Shown piece by piece: positions 16,624 through 25,099 of a stretch of DNA of 64,000 nt. Both the position numbers and the translations under genes were made by a program. Positions within the stretch are counted from its first letter, which is position 1; each line of letters opens with the position of its first letter. The notes beneath the pieces were generated by a model. That model ran no database searches and was not told the origin of the DNA. It worked only from the letters and a program-made list of their open reading frames with translations. The stretch spans positions 62,001 to 126,000 of the forward strand of contig NZ_BAABBV010000001.1 of NCBI RefSeq assembly GCF_039538145.1, in the 5' to 3' direction. Source of the stretch: Gryllotalpicola daejeonensis (lineage in GTDB: Bacteria; Actinomycetota; Actinomycetes; Actinomycetales; Microbacteriaceae).

Positions 16624-19600
16624 ATGGGCTTCTCTGAGAAGGCCACCGTTCAGGCCCCGCTGATTGCGCAGCTGTCCAAACAAGGATGGGAGTACATCCC
16701 GGGTGCGCAGCTTTCCCGCGACCTCAAAGACGCGTTCATCGAACCGGACCTGCGGGATGCGCTGGTCCGGTTCACGCCGGCGTTCGCCTCTGAGACGGAT
16801 CGCCTCGACGAAGCGGTGCGGCGCGTCCGACAGCACATCATCGGTGCAGCCGGCTCAACCGGTCTCTTCGCGGCGAACGAGGAGCTGATCGCCTACCTGC
16901 GCGGTGAGCGTAGCCAACTGTTCGCCCCGCCGCTGCTGGACCAGCCGCTGCACTTCATCGACTTCGAGAATCCGGGCAACAACCGGCTGATCGTCTCTGA
17001 CGAAGTGACGTACCGCTCTGGGGCCAAGGACTACCGGTTCGACATCGTCCTCTGGGTGAACGGAGTTCCGCTGGTCGTGGGGGAGACGAAGACCCCTGTC
17101 GCCCAGCAGACATCCTGGATCGACGGTGCTCGGGACATTCACGACACTTACGAGCCGCACGCCGCAGCGTTCTTCGCTACGAACGTCTTCTCGTTCGCAA
17201 CCGACGGTCTTGACTTCCGCTACGGCGCGATCGGCCAGCCCGTCAAATCATGGAAGCAATGGGGCGACACCACCGAGGCTCCACTGCCTGTAGGTCCGGA
17301 CCTCGTCAAGCAGTCCGCCGAGCTGCTCCTCGCGCCGGAGACCATCCTCGAGTTCCTGCGTCGCTTCACGATGTTCGAGAACCGCCCGGGCCAGCAGCCC
17401 CGCAAGCTCGTCCCACGGTACTTCCAATACGAGACGGTGAACCGGATCGTCAGCCGCGTCGTCGACGGCTCGAAACACCGCGGGCTGATTTACCACACCC
17501 AGGGCGCCGGCAAGACGCTGTCAATGCTCTGGGCGGCGATCAACCTCTCTAACCAGGCGGAGGCACTCGGCCGGCCGACGATCGTCGTAGTCGCTGACCG
17601 GGTGCAGCTCGTCCGGCAGGCCTTCAACCAGTTCAACGCGGCGGCGATGCCCACGATCACAGAGGCGCAGTCCGCATCTCACCTCAGGTCGTTGCTCTCG
17701 CCTCCGGCGGAGCGTGGCGTCATCTTCACCACCGTGCACAAGTTCAAGGACGCGGGGGAGTTGAACCAGAGCGACAAGATCATCGTTCTCGTCGATGAGG
17801 CCCACCGCACCCAAGAGGGTCTGCTCGGCGTTCACATGCGGGATGCATTACCGAAGGCGTTCTGGTTCGGGTTCACCGGCACCCCGATCGCCAACCTCAA
17901 TCAGAACACCTACAAGCTCTTCGGTGATCCGGACGATGACGGATCGGCGCTCAACACCTACAACTCCGACCGGAGCATCCACGATGGGACAACGGTCCCG
18001 ATCAAGGTCAGCGCGAGGTCTGTGGAGTCTCACCTGGAGAAGCAACAGCTTGACGACGCGTTCGATGAGCTCGCGGCGGAAGAACAGCTCGATGAGGACG
18101 AGAAAGAGGTCCTGACGTCGAAGGCGACGCGGGTAGAGACGCTGCTCTCCAACCCGAAGCGCATCGAGCATGTCTGCCAAGACATCGTGGACCACTACTA
18201 CGCGAACGTTGCTCCGCTCGGCATGAAGGCGCAGATCGTCGTCGGCTCGCGACAACTCTGCGCGCTGTATTACGACAAGCTGACGCAGCTGCTCGAGGAG
18301 CGCGCAGCTCGGCTCGGTGAGACACCGGACGAGGCTGCGGTCGTGATGAACGTTGCAGAGAAGGGCGAGGAGGAGTGGCAGCGCTTCCACCTCAATCCGG
18401 TCGAAGAGGAGCAGCTCCTTAACCGGTTCCGCGATTTCAGCGACCGCCTGCGGTTCCTCATCGTGACGTCCAAGCTCGGAACGGGATTTGATGCCCCGAT
18501 CGAGGGCGTCATGTACCTCGACAAGCCGCTGAAGCTGCACACGCTCTTCCAGACGATCACGCGCACCAACCGGACCTGGGAGCACCCGGTCACCGGGCAG
18601 TCGAAGGCGTTCGGTCTCGTCGTCGACTACATCGGGCTGGGTGACGGGTTCGCGCGTGCGATGGTCCCTGCGGACCCCGACGGGAAGACGCAGGACTTCG
18701 ATATCGACCACATGTTGGCGCTCTTCAAAGAGGCGTTTGACGCGCTCGACGTTCGCTTTGTCGGCATCGACAAGCAGGATTCCTCTGCCGACGCGCTCAC
18801 CCAGGCACTGGCGCGCATTCCCGAGGGCCCTCACCGCGACAAGTTCCAACTTGAGTTTCGCGCCGCGCAGGCTTTGTGGGAAGAGCTGTGGCCGACCGCT
18901 CGGCAGCTCGCTCCATACGCCGACGACTATCGGTGGCTGGCGCAGGTGTTCCAGGCGTCACTTCCCAAGGGCACACCGCTCGACGCGGACCTCCTCGATA
19001 AGACACTGGCCCTCGTCCACGAGCACACCGTGATCGACGGCATCCGGAACCCCCGTGTCTCGGTTCAGATCGCCGGCCCAGACACGATCCGAGAACTCAT
19101 CGCCCGCGGCCTGCTGACCACGGACTCACCGATCATCGAGAAGACACCCGACGAGATCATCGACTCGATCGCGGACCGCCTGCGGAAGAGGATTGACGCG
19201 ACCGGCGGCCACGTCGTGTACCGCACGCTGTCCGAGCGCCTTGAGCGCCTGCGGCAGGCTGCCGACGAACGAGCGCAGAGCTCCATCGAATACCTGCGTG
19301 AGCTGCTCGAGATCGCCCGCGACCTCACCGCGGCCGAAGACGCCGAAGAGAAGTCAGGGGCGGAGGGGCTCGACAATCTTCTGAACCCCGACGTCGGCGC
19401 GTTGACGCAGATCTTCGTCGAGCTCGAGACAGCAGAGACGCCAGCCGAGATTCGGCCAGCCGTCGAAGAGATCGACGGCATCGTCAGAAAGAAGACGTTC
19501 CCTGGTTGGCAGGCCGACGGCGAAGCCAGCGCGAAGGTTCTCGATGTGCAGCGCACGCTGCGCAGAGCACTGAAAGACCACGGCTTCCCGGTGAGCGGGC

Positions 19601-19644
19601 CGCTGTTCGATAGGGCGTTCGAGTACATCAAGCAGCACTATTAG
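16624..19644 (+). CDS. hsdR: Type I restriction enzyme, endonuclease/translocase (R) subunit
   Basis: A 1006-residue full-length HsdR. The N-terminal nuclease has FDIVLWVNGVPLVVGETKTP (Asp...Glu-x-Lys, near residues 139-157). The SF2 translocase follows with Walker A HTQGAGKTLSM (near 291), the DEAH box VDEAHRTQ (near 389), GFTGTPI and a later TNRTWEH/GLVVDYIG motif region. The C-terminal ~250 residues are the helical subunit-interaction part. It starts at the ATG directly after the hsdS stop, so hsdMSR is one operon and appears intact. It lies at the right end of the ICE, 165 bases from the att site. Confidence 0.95.
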   Translation: MGFSEKATVQAPLIAQLSKQGWEYIPGAQLSRDLKDAFIEPDLRDALVRFTPAFASETDRLDEAVRRVRQHIIGAAGSTGLFAANEELIAYLRGERSQLFAPPLLDQPLHFIDFENPGNNRLIVSDEVTYRSGAKDYRFDIVLWVNGVPLVVGETKTPVAQQTSWIDGARDIHDTYEPHAAAFFATNVFSFATDGLDFRYGAIGQPVKSWKQWGDTTEAPLPVGPDLVKQSAELLLAPETILEFLRRFTMFENRPGQQPRKLVPRYFQYETVNRIVSRVVDGSKHRGLIYHTQGAGKTLSMLWAAINLSNQAEALGRPTIVVVADRVQLVRQAFNQFNAAAMPTITEAQSASHLRSLLSPPAERGVIFTTVHKFKDAGELNQSDKIIVLVDEAHRTQEGLLGVHMRDALPKAFWFGFTGTPIANLNQNTYKLFGDPDDDGSALNTYNSDRSIHDGTTVPIKVSARSVESHLEKQQLDDAFDELAAEEQLDEDEKEVLTSKATRVETLLSNPKRIEHVCQDIVDHYYANVAPLGMKAQIVVGSRQLCALYYDKLTQLLEERAARLGETPDEAAVVMNVAEKGEEEWQRFHLNPVEEEQLLNRFRDFSDRLRFLIVTSKLGTGFDAPIEGVMYLDKPLKLHTLFQTITRTNRTWEHPVTGQSKAFGLVVDYIGLGDGFARAMVPADPDGKTQDFDIDHMLALFKEAFDALDVRFVGIDKQDSSADALTQALARIPEGPHRDKFQLEFRAAQALWEELWPTARQLAPYADDYRWLAQVFQASLPKGTPLDADLLDKTLALVHEHTVIDGIRNPRVSVQIAGPDTIRELIARGLLTTDSPIIEKTPDEIIDSIADRLRKRIDATGGHVVYRTLSERLERLRQAADERAQSSIEYLRELLEIARDLTAAEDAEEKSGAEGLDNLLNPDVGALTQIFVELETAETPAEIRPAVEEIDGIVRKKTFPGWQADGEASAKVLDVQRTLRRALKDHGFPVSGPLFDRAFEYIKQHY

Positions 19645-19808
19645 TCGGCGTAAACCCGGCATAATCAACCGGAAATGGCACGGAATGGCCGGTAATACGC
19701 GGTCGGGAGGATCTTGCTGCTGGCTGCGAGATCTCCGCGACAACGGGCCGAGTTCCCAGTCGGGGTGCGGATTACCGCACCTTGGTGGGGTTCTGAACAT
19801 ATGACAGG

Positions 19809-19841
19809 GGGTCGCAAGTTCAAATCTTGTCAGCCCGACCA
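19809..19841 (+). other. Attachment site: duplicated 3' end of a tRNA gene (probably tRNA-Pro)
   Basis: GCAAG-TTCAAAT-CTTGT (19814-19830) folds as a T-arm (with one G-T pair) and is followed by CAGCCCG, A and CCA, the 3' acceptor strand, discriminator and CCA end of a tRNA. No 5' half (D-arm, anticodon arm, CGGGCTG) lies upstream, so this is a fragment. The acceptor sequence, with a C1-starting partner, fits tRNA-Pro of Actinobacteria. Together with the terminator that follows, this is what an ICE leaves at the far end after integrating into a tRNA 3' end; the intact tRNA should lie at the left end outside the window. Confidence 0.75.
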
Positions 19842-19847
19842 GCGAAG

Positions 19848-19881
19848 GGCCCGGTAGGAAGGTTTTCCTACCGGGCCTTTT
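19848..19881 (+). terminator. Intrinsic terminator of the original tRNA locus
   Basis: A perfect 13-bp stem (19848-19860 with 19865-19877) with a 4-base loop GGTT and a TTTT tail. It lies 6 bases after the tRNA 3' end, so it is the chromosomal terminator of the tRNA gene that was the integration target. It may also stop transcripts leaving the ICE, and the reverse-strand gene at 19915. Confidence 0.85.
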
Positions 19882-19914
19882 CTCTGCCACGGGCGGCTTC
19901 GCGGATCGCTCGGA

Positions 19915-20271
19915 TCAGTTACCCGACTTGCGGTCGAGCGCGTCCAGCAGTTCCCGGTACGCCTTCTCGATCGACGGATGCTTGTACTGGCCGGCACGGC
20001 TCTCGCCCGAGATCACCGCGCAGCGGTGCAGCTTGTTGAAGTCGCCGTAGGGGAACTTGTAGCGGCCCTTCGTGCCCTCTGTCTCGTCGGTGTCCTCGCC
20101 GAGGAACCATCTCGTGTATTCCTTCATGCCGTGCTTGTCGATGAAGGCATTGCCGTCGTCGGCCGAGGGTGCGTCTTCGCTCCAGTCGTCGCGCTCGTCT
20201 GCGACGAAGTCGCCGCTGCGGAGTAGGCCTCGCGCGTGAGAGAGCGCGTCTTCGTTCAGTCGGACCGTCAT
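19915..20271 (-). CDS. Conserved hypothetical actinobacterial protein
   Basis: A 118-residue acidic soluble protein with a GAAAGGAG site before its ATG. The segments TRWFLGEDTDETEGTKGRYK and KFPYGDFNKLHRCAVISGES are typical of a small conserved actinobacterial family whose function is not known; the C-terminus is a helix (AYRELLDALDRKS). It is the first chromosomal gene after the ICE and ends facing the tRNA terminator. Confidence 0.75.
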   Translation of the reverse strand: MTVRLNEDALSHARGLLRSGDFVADERDDWSEDAPSADDGNAFIDKHGMKEYTRWFLGEDTDETEGTKGRYKFPYGDFNKLHRCAVISGESRAGQYKHPSIEKAYRELLDALDRKSGN

Positions 20272-20376
20272 GTCGATGGTCTCCTTTCCGTAAGCCCTGC
20301 TGATATTCGACGGCGCGGGAGGCGGTGTATCAACGGGCTTGCGCGGGCGACTCGGGGTGCCCGACCATGTCGGCCT

Positions 20377-20847
20377 TTATGCGTCGCTGGAATCGTCCGG
20401 GGCACCCGGCCCCAGGCCCGCCACGATGGACTGCAGGCCTGCGACCAGGTGGGCGTTCTCGGGGGCGCCCGCGATGGCATCCATGATCTGATCCACCGGG
20501 GTGAGCGCCTGACGTGCATCGTCCAGCGCTGCCTGGCCCGCGACGGTCAGTCGAGTCGGGCGCGCGCGGCCCGCCGGCGCGGTGTCGGGGCGCTCGACCA
20601 GGCCGCGGCGCTGCAGGCCGCGCAGCACGTCGTTCATCGACTGCGCCGTGACGAAGGTGCCGCGCGCGAGTTGTGCGTTCGTCTGGTCGGGGACGCGGTT
20701 CAGTTGCTCGAGGCACGAGTACTGCGAGACCGTGAGGCCGAGCGGGCGCAGAGCGGCGTCCATCGCCGAGTGCAGCGCGCTCTGGGCCTGCTTGAGCACG
20801 TAGCCGAGGTTCTCGCTGAGGGGAATCCGTTCAGGGTCTTGCGCCAT
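20377..20847 (-). CDS. MarR family transcriptional regulator
   Basis: A 156-residue winged-helix regulator from the ATG at 20847, which has AGGATC upstream; an ATG six codons earlier lacks a ribosome site. Visible MarR features: N-terminal dimer helix (YVLKQAQSALHSAMDAAL), recognition helix region (TSQ-type QLARGTFVTAQSMNDVLRGLQRRGLVER) and wing DTAPAGRARPTRLTVAG. It is divergent from a VOC protein gene. Two copies of its probable operator lie between them, one covering its own start codon, so it should repress itself and the VOC gene. Confidence 0.88.
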   Translation of the reverse strand: MAQDPERIPLSENLGYVLKQAQSALHSAMDAALRPLGLTVSQYSCLEQLNRVPDQTNAQLARGTFVTAQSMNDVLRGLQRRGLVERPDTAPAGRARPTRLTVAGQAALDDARQALTPVDQIMDAIAGAPENAHLVAGLQSIVAGLGPGAPDDSSDA

Positions 20848-20891
20848 ATCAAGATCCTGACACATACTGAGGAATATCAGGAGCCTGATAT
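20846..20891. promoter_or_regulatory. Double operator for the MarR regulator
   Basis: A perfect 8+2+8 palindrome ATATCAGG-AG-CCTGATAT lies at 20874-20891, just before the ribosome site of the VOC gene. A related sequence, ATATCAAGATCCTGA, lies at 20846-20860 and overlaps the start codon of marR. This is the usual layout for autorepression by a MarR dimer, probably released by a small aromatic or oxidant ligand. Confidence 0.7.
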
Positions 20892-20906
20892 CAAAAGGAG
20901 ATCATC

Positions 20907-21278
20907 ATGAACGTCACCGGCCCCAGCTTCCTCGCCCTGCAGGTCTCGGATCTCGAGCGCGCAGCGTCCTTCTACGAGACGCAGCTCGGCCTGAAGCGCT
21001 CGAACGCCGCACCCCCGCACGCCGTCGTCTTCGAGACCTCGCCCATCCCGTTCGCGGTGCGCGAGCCGATGCCCGGCTTCGACCCCGCCGCCGTGCAGCC
21101 TGCGCCCGGTGCCGGCGTCGTGCTGTGGCTCGTCGTCGAAGACGCCGAAGCGGCCCACGAGCAACTCGTCGCCGCTGGCGTGCCGATCGTCGCGCCGCCC
21201 GCGCCCAGACCGTTCGGGCCGATGTTCACCTTCCGCGACCCCGACGGCTACGCCGTCACGCTGCACGGGCGCGCGTAA
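20907..21278 (+). CDS. VOC superfamily (glyoxalase/dioxygenase-like) protein
   Basis: A 123-residue one-module VOC protein with a clear AAAAGGAGA site. It begins FLALQVSDLERAASFYETQLGL, the standard first beta-alpha unit, and ends with the FRDPDGYAVTLHG unit. Members bind a metal and act on or sequester small electrophiles and aromatics. The substrate is not deducible. Its divergent MarR gene and shared operator suggest induction by a toxic small molecule. Confidence 0.85.
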   Translation: MNVTGPSFLALQVSDLERAASFYETQLGLKRSNAAPPHAVVFETSPIPFAVREPMPGFDPAAVQPAPGAGVVLWLVVEDAEAAHEQLVAAGVPIVAPPAPRPFGPMFTFRDPDGYAVTLHGRA

Positions 21279-21379
21279 GCACATCGCTTTCGATTCCAGC
21301 TATCGAACGTTCACTTTGGGTCATGCGGAGATTTGTATAGTCATCTGGACAACTTGAACCGATGCAGACAGGAACAACG

Positions 21380-22015
21380 ATGACGCCACAGCTGCCGGAA
21401 GACGGTCTTGTGCACGAGGGCGCGACGATGGTCGACAGCGTCCTGGGGCGGTACACCGAAGTGGGCGCGGGGTCGCGGTTCGACGCCGTTGAGCTCGGCG
21501 ACTACAGCTACTGCGACCGCCTGTGCGATGTCGCCAACACGACGGTCGGGCGCTTCGCCAACATCGCCAGCTTCGTGCGCATCGGCGCGACCGACCACCC
21601 GCTCGACCGTGCGAGCCTGCACCACTTCATGTACCGTTCGGCGAAGTATTGGGAAGGCGAGCCCGACGATGCCGAATGGTTCGCCAAGCGCCGCGCACGG
21701 CGCACCACGATCGGTCACGACACCTGGATCGGCCACGCCGCGCAGATCAAGCCCGACGTCGTCATCGGCAACGGCGCCGTCGTCGCCTCGGGTGCGATCG
21801 TCACCAAAGACGTCCCGCCCTACGCCATCGTCGCCGGCGTTCCGGCCCGCATCATCCGGTTCCGCCAGCGGCCAGAGATCGCGGCACGACTCGAGCGTCT
21901 CGCCTGGTGGGACTGGGATCACGAGACGCTCCACGCCCGGCTCCTCGACTTCCGCACGCTCAATGCCGAGGCGTTCCTCGACAAATACGAGGGCGAGGGC
22001 CGATCGGATGCCTGA
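21380..22015 (+). CDS. Hexapeptide-repeat acyltransferase (phosphonate-metabolism/XAT type)
   Basis: A 211-residue left-handed beta-helix protein. I took ATG 21380 (CAGGAAC upstream); an ATG at 21362 lacks a ribosome site. Hexapeptide repeats are clear (VDSVLGRYTEVGAGSRFDAV, TTIGHDTWIGHAAQIKPDVV, IGNGAVVASGAIVTKDVPPY) and the xenobiotic-acyltransferase loop HHFMYRSAKYWEG is present, as in the phn_thr-fam group found with phosphonate genes and in CatB-like acetyltransferases. No phosphonate genes are nearby, so the acceptor is unknown. It overlaps panE by 8 bases. A -10-like TATAGT lies upstream near 21337. Confidence 0.8.
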   Translation: MTPQLPEDGLVHEGATMVDSVLGRYTEVGAGSRFDAVELGDYSYCDRLCDVANTTVGRFANIASFVRIGATDHPLDRASLHHFMYRSAKYWEGEPDDAEWFAKRRARRTTIGHDTWIGHAAQIKPDVVIGNGAVVASGAIVTKDVPPYAIVAGVPARIIRFRQRPEIAARLERLAWWDWDHETLHARLLDFRTLNAEAFLDKYEGEGRSDA

Positions 22016-22892
22016 AGGCCGACGCATCGCACTGATCGGCCCGGGCGCAATCGGCACGACGATTGCTGCGGCGTTGCACGAGGCCGGCCGGGCGCCGCTG
22101 CTGTGTGGGCGTACCGCTCGGGATCGTCTCGCACTCGACGCGGCCGGCACGCGCATCGTGGTTCCCGGCCCGGTGCTCACCGAACCCGCCGCCGTCGATG
22201 GCCCGGCAGACCTCGTCTTCCTCGCAGTCAAGGGAACCCAGACGACAGCCGCGCGCCCCTGGCTCGAAGTTCTGTGCGGGACAGAAACCGTGGTCTGCGT
22301 GCTGCAGAACGGCGTAGAGCAGGAGGAAGCCGTGACCCCGCTCGCGGCGGGCGCGACCGTGATCCCGGCAGTCGTGTGGTTCCCCGCCGAGACGCAGTCC
22401 GACGGCTCCGTCCGTTTGCACGGCGAGGCGCGGCTCACGCTGCCGGACAGGCCCGCGAGCCAGACGGTTCTCGACGCGCTGCGCGGCACCCGTTGCATCG
22501 TTGACACCGCGGGCGACTTCACCTCAGTGGCCTGGCGCAAGCTGCTGCAGAACGCGGCCGCTGGGCTCATGGCGCTGACCGGTCGCCGCGCCGGCGTATT
22601 CCGTCGCGACGACATCGCCGCGCTCACGCTCGACTACGTGCGCGAGTGCCTTGCGGTCGCCCGAGCCGCCGGCGCGCAGCTCGACGACGAGACGCCGCAG
22701 GCGATCCTCGATGGGTTCCGTGCCCAGCCGATCGACCGCGGCACCTCGATCCTTGCCGACCGTGAGTCGGGGCGCGCCCTCGAGTGGGACGTGCGCAACG
22801 GCGTCGTGCAACGCGTTGGCCGCGCCCTGGGCGTCGCCACCCCGATCAGCGACGTGGTCGTGCCGCTGCTCGCGGCGACGAGCGATGGCTGA
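22008..22892 (+). CDS. panE: 2-dehydropantoate 2-reductase (ketopantoate reductase)
   Basis: A 294-residue NADPH-dependent reductase. It starts at ATG 22008 inside the end of the acyltransferase gene. The N-terminal GPGAIGTTIAAALHEAG is the GxGxxG dinucleotide fold, VFLAVKGTQ the family's second motif, VLQNGVEQEE the active-site loop, and WRKLLQNAAAGLMALTGR the catalytic Lys and Asn region. It would make pantoate for coenzyme A. Several panE paralogues in Actinobacteria act on other 2-keto acids, so the exact substrate is less sure than the family. Confidence 0.85.
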   Translation: MPEGRRIALIGPGAIGTTIAAALHEAGRAPLLCGRTARDRLALDAAGTRIVVPGPVLTEPAAVDGPADLVFLAVKGTQTTAARPWLEVLCGTETVVCVLQNGVEQEEAVTPLAAGATVIPAVVWFPAETQSDGSVRLHGEARLTLPDRPASQTVLDALRGTRCIVDTAGDFTSVAWRKLLQNAAAGLMALTGRRAGVFRRDDIAALTLDYVRECLAVARAAGAQLDDETPQAILDGFRAQPIDRGTSILADRESGRALEWDVRNGVVQRVGRALGVATPISDVVVPLLAATSDG

Positions 22893-23082
22893 CTCGGCTG
22901 CGCGGTCGGCAGCCGGGCGGCCGGAAACTCATCCGCATCTCCGGATCCCCGCCGACAAGCCGAAGCTGTTCAACCAGATCGACAGCCAGAGCCGGCTGTT
23001 CTTCGTCCTGAACAAGCACCTGCCGACGGGCATCCGCGACGGCATCCTCGTCAATCACATGGACATCAAAGTGACCAAGTGA
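22885..23082 (+). CDS. Small conserved hypothetical protein
   Basis: A 65-residue protein whose ATG overlaps the panE stop by 8 bases, so it is coupled to it. The C-terminal half (LRIPADKPKLFNQIDSQSRL, then FVLNKHLPTGIRDGILVN) reads as a small conserved domain; no motif of known function is seen. The N-terminal ~20 residues are low-complexity. Confidence 0.6.
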   Translation: MADSAARSAAGRPETHPHLRIPADKPKLFNQIDSQSRLFFVLNKHLPTGIRDGILVNHMDIKVTK

Positions 23083-23094
23083 GGGGGCGAGGGC

Positions 23095-23733
23095 TTACGG
23101 GTACGGGACGAACGCCCCGACGGTCAGCAGGTCGTGCGTCGTGAGCGTGCAGGCCTGCAGCAGGTCGGAGATGAAGAGCGAGGTCGTGCTGCCCGGCGGG
23201 TAGACGCGGAAGCCGTCTGCGTCGGTCAGGTTGCACTCCTCGGGCGCGTACACCTGGGCGTTGCTATAAGTGAACGGCGCCTGCGCCCTGGCGCCGGGAG
23301 CGAGTGTGACGGTGGGGTGCGGCGTCGTCCGGTCGAGCTGCGCGGCGGCGCCGAGCTGGGTGCCGTTGCCCTTGCCGACGAGCGACAGACCGGGCCAGCC
23401 CTGCAGGGTGCAGGTGGTCGACCCCGTGTTGGTCACGATGATCGCCTCCTTCTTCTGGTTCATGCCGTCGCCCGCGCCTGCGGGGGCACCGTCACGCTCG
23501 CCGACGGCACCCGTGAGGTGGTCGGTCGTGCACAGGTCCCCGGCCGCCGCCGTCGAGGTGGGGGTCGGGGTCGGCGTCGGGTTGACGGAGGTCTGCGTGG
23601 GCGACGCCGTGGGCGACGGGGTGACGGTCTCCGTCGCGGCCGGCGATGAGTTGCCAGCGCACCCCGCGAGCGCGAGCGCGACCAGCGCCGCCCCAGTCAT
23701 GAACAGAGCCGCTCTCGAGGTTTTCGTACGCAT
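23095..23733 (-). CDS. DUF4232 lipoprotein
   Basis: A 212-residue exported lipoprotein. The signal peptide ends in the lipobox LALAGC, followed by a Thr/Pro/Ser-rich linker of about 40 residues, then a DUF4232 beta-sandwich with paired Cys (LCTTDHL...CTLQGWPGLSLV...ECNLTD...ACTLTT). The domain is common in surface lipoproteins of Actinobacteria; function unknown. A -10-like TACCGT lies 6 bases before the ATG (reverse of 23740-23745), so the mRNA is probably leaderless. Confidence 0.85.
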   Translation of the reverse strand: MRTKTSRAALFMTGAALVALALAGCAGNSSPAATETVTPSPTASPTQTSVNPTPTPTPTSTAAAGDLCTTDHLTGAVGERDGAPAGAGDGMNQKKEAIIVTNTGSTTCTLQGWPGLSLVGKGNGTQLGAAAQLDRTTPHPTVTLAPGARAQAPFTYSNAQVYAPEECNLTDADGFRVYPPGSTTSLFISDLLQACTLTTHDLLTVGAFVPYP

Positions 23734-23784
23734 ACCCGAACGGTACCCGCTGGGCGTGCAGCATCGGCCGTAGTGCGCGGCGAT

Positions 23785-24290
23785 TCAGGCGGATGCCTCG
23801 ACCGCCGCCTCGACGAGGTCGAAGAGGTGCTGCTGGAAGGCGACGATGCGGACCTCATCGACGCGTGTGCGGGCGCCCCTGATCGTGTCGACCGCTGCAG
23901 CGACGGCATCGTCGAGCGGCCACGAATAGACCCCTGCGCTGATCAGGGGAAAGGCGATGCTGCGCGCGTCGAGTTCGTCGGCCACCTCGAGACAGCGCGA
24001 TAGCAGGATTCCAGCAGTGCCCGGTCACGCTGCCCGGCCGCCCAGTTCGGGCCGACGGTGTGGATGACCCACCGCGCGGACAGCTCGCCCGCGGTCGTCC
24101 ACCCGGCGTCGCCGGTGGCGAGACCGCCGGGGAACCGCGCAATGCAGTCGGCCAGCACGGCGGGGCCGCCGGCGCGGTGGATCGCGCCGTCGACGCCGCC
24201 CCCGCCCCGCATCCGGTTGTTCGCCGCGTTCACGATCGCGTCGACGCGCTGCTCGGTGATGTCGCCGAGGACGGCGGAGAGCTCAGGCAT
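23785..24290 (-). pseudogene. Macrodomain (ADP-ribose-binding) gene with a frameshift
   Basis: From ATG 24290 the frame encodes a normal macrodomain start: LGDITEQRVDAIVNAANN, then GGGGVDGAIHRAGG, then WVIHTVGPNW and SCYRAV. At about 23991-23997 the reading must shift by one base to continue with the rest of the domain, EVADELDARSIAFPLISAGVY and VDEVRIVAFQQHLFDL, ending at 23785. The total length, 506 bases, is not a multiple of three, consistent with a one-base deletion. No homopolymer is present at the break. Without a shift the product would stop short and lack the second ADP-ribose loop. Confidence 0.8.
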
Positions 24291-24328
24291 GGGTCCAGTC
24301 TGCGCGCTCGCGCGTGCTCTGGGCGTGC

Positions 24329-25099
24329 TCAGATCAGCGGCCACGGCACCACGTGCCAGCTGCCGCGCGGCATCGGGAAGCGCGCCTCCGACAGCAGCAG
24401 CTCGCACCGGAACTCGAACATCTCGAGCTCGTAGGGGCTGATCAGCTCGCCGAGCTCCGCCCCCAAGGCGCCCGCGAGCCCAGACCTGACCCGCTCGATG
24501 CCGGCCAGCTCGGCCTCAGCCAGCTCGTCGCCGGCCCAGCCCCACAGCACCGTGCGCAGCTTGTCGTCGACGTGGAAGCTGAGGCCGTGGTCGACGCCGT
24601 GCCGGTGGCCGTCGGCCATCTCGAGGATGTGGCCGCCTTTGCGGTCCGCGTTGTTGACCATCGCGTCGAACACCGCGATGCGGCGCAGCGGCGGCGAGTC
24701 CTCATGCAGCAGCGCCACCGGGAACTCGGGGTCGCCGATGACCTCGAACACGCGCCGCCGCTCGCCCGGGGCGACGTCTGGCGCGACGATCTCGACCGCG
24801 CGCGGCGCGTCGACCGGCTCGCGCCACAGCTGCACCATGCCGGGCCCGAGCGGTCCGTCGCGCAGCTCGGTGGGTGGCACGATTCCCCAGCCGAGAGCCT
24901 CGGAGACCAGATAGGCGGCGACCTCGCGCTGCGCGAGATCGCCGTCGGGGAAGTCCCACAGCGGCTTCTCGCCCGCGCTCGGCTTGTAGATCACGAGCGT
25001 CTCGCCGACTGCCGCGAGGAAGGCCGCGTTCGATGCCGTGGGGATGCGGGCGAGCAGCCGCAGCTCGCCCGAGGGAAGCTCTGCCGCGGCATCCGTCAT
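24329..25099 (-). CDS. SCO1664 family protein (PI3/PI4-kinase-like fold)
   Basis: A 256-residue protein; ATG 25099 overlaps the stop of the upstream phosphatase gene (ATGA). The kinase-like marks are AAFLAAVGETLVIYKPSAGE with the ATP-binding Lys, FPDGDLAQREVAAYLVSEAL, PLRRIAVFDAMVNNADRKG (catalytic Asp/Asn) and HGVDHGLSFH (metal Asp). The family is conserved in Actinobacteria beside MSMEG_4193-type phosphatases, often near mycothiol genes; its substrate is not known. Confidence 0.85.
   Translation of the reverse strand: MTDAAAELPSGELRLLARIPTASNAAFLAAVGETLVIYKPSAGEKPLWDFPDGDLAQREVAAYLVSEALGWGIVPPTELRDGPLGPGMVQLWREPVDAPRAVEIVAPDVAPGERRRVFEVIGDPEFPVALLHEDSPPLRRIAVFDAMVNNADRKGGHILEMADGHRHGVDHGLSFHVDDKLRTVLWGWAGDELAEAELAGIERVRSGLAGALGAELGELISPYELEMFEFRCELLLSEARFPMPRGSWHVVPWPLI

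Larger units (their letters stand above)
1..19841. mobile_element. Right-hand part of an integrated conjugative element (ICE)
   Basis: This is inferred from content and boundary. The left part carries conjugation-type genes (a VirB6/TrbL-like membrane protein, a membrane-anchored peptidoglycan hydrolase, DUF2637). The right part carries accessory cargo (nuclease, UDG-like, DUF1643, SRAP, hsdMSR). The element stops at a copy of a tRNA 3' end (19809-19841) followed directly by a normal tRNA terminator and chromosome-style genes. Codon use inside is somewhat less GC-extreme than to the right. No integrase, relaxase or VirB4/VirD4 gene lies in the window, so those functions and the second att site must lie to the left. 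It could also be a mobilisable genomic island. Confidence 0.7.

Noticed and set aside
1..19841. Prophage origin of the left region
   Set aside because: No capsid, terminase, tail or lysis gene is present; transfer-type membrane and wall-hydrolase genes fit an ICE better.
19354..19890. 178-residue reverse-strand frame containing VGLTRFELATP
   Set aside because: This is the well-known spurious translation of the antisense of a tRNA 3' end, here running from the att site into hsdR antisense.
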